Shown here: positions 6,016 through 6,132 of the stretch, one piece after another
How the letters are laid out: every line of letters starts with the position of its first letter
Position numbering within the stretch: the first letter of the stretch is position 1
Assembly: GCA_030152125.1 (NCBI GenBank)
Contig: JASLIR010000203.1
Span: 1-6,132, forward strand
From: Alkanindiges sp.
Lineage (GTDB): Bacteria > Pseudomonadota > Gammaproteobacteria > Pseudomonadales > Moraxellaceae
Length of the DNA stretch: 6,132 bases
Reading direction: 5' to 3'
Notes under the pieces: generated by a model
What the model was told of the DNA's origin: nothing
The model's input: the letters and a program-made list of their open reading frames with translations, nothing else
Database searches by the model: none
Translations under genes and position numbers: made by a program

Positions 6016-6132
6016 ATGAAAATAAGCAGATTAAGTGCAGGGGTATTATTGGCCTGCCTGTCGCTTGGAGGCTTAACCGCCTGTAATAATGGAGATAGTG
6101 ACAGTACGGTTGGTGGTGTAACAACACCACCA
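6016..6132 (+). CDS. Lipoprotein, N-terminal fragment (3'-truncated)
   Basis: The frame runs open to the window edge (39 codons). The N-terminus is a lipoprotein signal peptide: MKISR, a hydrophobic core (LSAGVLLACLSLGG), then the lipobox LTAC with the lipidated Cys23. Asn at +2 rather than Asp suggests sorting by Lol to the outer membrane. The mature part starts NNGDSDSTVGGVTTPP, a flexible Ser/Thr/Gly/Pro linker as often seen before a surface or periplasmic domain that lies outside the window; its function cannot be told. Two ATGs lie in tandem at 6013 and 6016; GGAG at 6006-6009 is six bases before 6016 and three before 6013, so 6016 is preferred. The gene is divergent from the DUF4386-like gene, with a candidate promoter just upstream. 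Confidence 0.82.
   Translation, partial: MKISRLSAGVLLACLSLGGLTACNNGDSDSTVGGVTTPP

Noticed and set aside
1..6132. A mobile element, defence island, CRISPR array or RNA gene in the window.
   Set aside because: No transposase, integrase, nuclease, spaced repeats or tRNA-like structure is visible, and the genes look like conserved chromosomal content.

Overview
The window looks like an ordinary chromosomal stretch from a Gram-negative bacterium, most likely a gammaproteobacterium of intermediate GC. This rests on an outer-membrane-type protein with a signal peptide and a C-terminal Phe, a lipoprotein with a classic lipobox, an FrnE-type DsbA relative and a DAACS transporter. The gene content and style recall Cellvibrio-like organisms, but that is an impression, not something the sequence proves.

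Layout, left to right. (1) Positions 1-1528, plus strand: the C-terminal part of a cupin/JmjC-type Fe(II)/2-oxoglutarate hydroxylase (cut by the left edge), followed directly by a prolyl-4-hydroxylase-like Fe(II)/2OG dioxygenase. Both keep their HxD...H metal ligands and are probably co-transcribed. (2) 1560-2678, minus strand: a 372-residue exported protein of no family I recognise, probably an outer-membrane beta-barrel, convergent with the dioxygenase pair. (3) 2876-3595, minus strand: a cytoplasmic FrnE-like thiol oxidoreductase with CPFC and a C-terminal CX4C pair. A perfect 14-bp inverted repeat lies between it and the exported-protein gene. (4) 3596-3775: a divergent control region with several inverted repeats and a fair promoter for the frnE-like gene. 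(5) 3776-5080, plus strand: a sodium- or proton-coupled glutamate/aspartate/dicarboxylate symporter of the DAACS family. (6) 5112-5834, minus strand: a small polytopic membrane protein resembling DUF4386. (7) 5835-6012: a second divergent intergenic region with a candidate promoter, a direct repeat and an inverted repeat, leading into (8) the first 39 codons of a lipoprotein cut by the right edge.

The genes do not form one pathway. The only pair with an evident joint logic is the two dioxygenases. I see no transposase, integrase, CRISPR array, tRNA or rRNA, and no sign of a mobile island. I did not find a convincing new multi-gene system. The points most worth checking are the dioxygenase pair, the CX4C tail of the FrnE-like protein, the unusual arginine arrangement in the transporter, and the repeat-rich intergenic regions.
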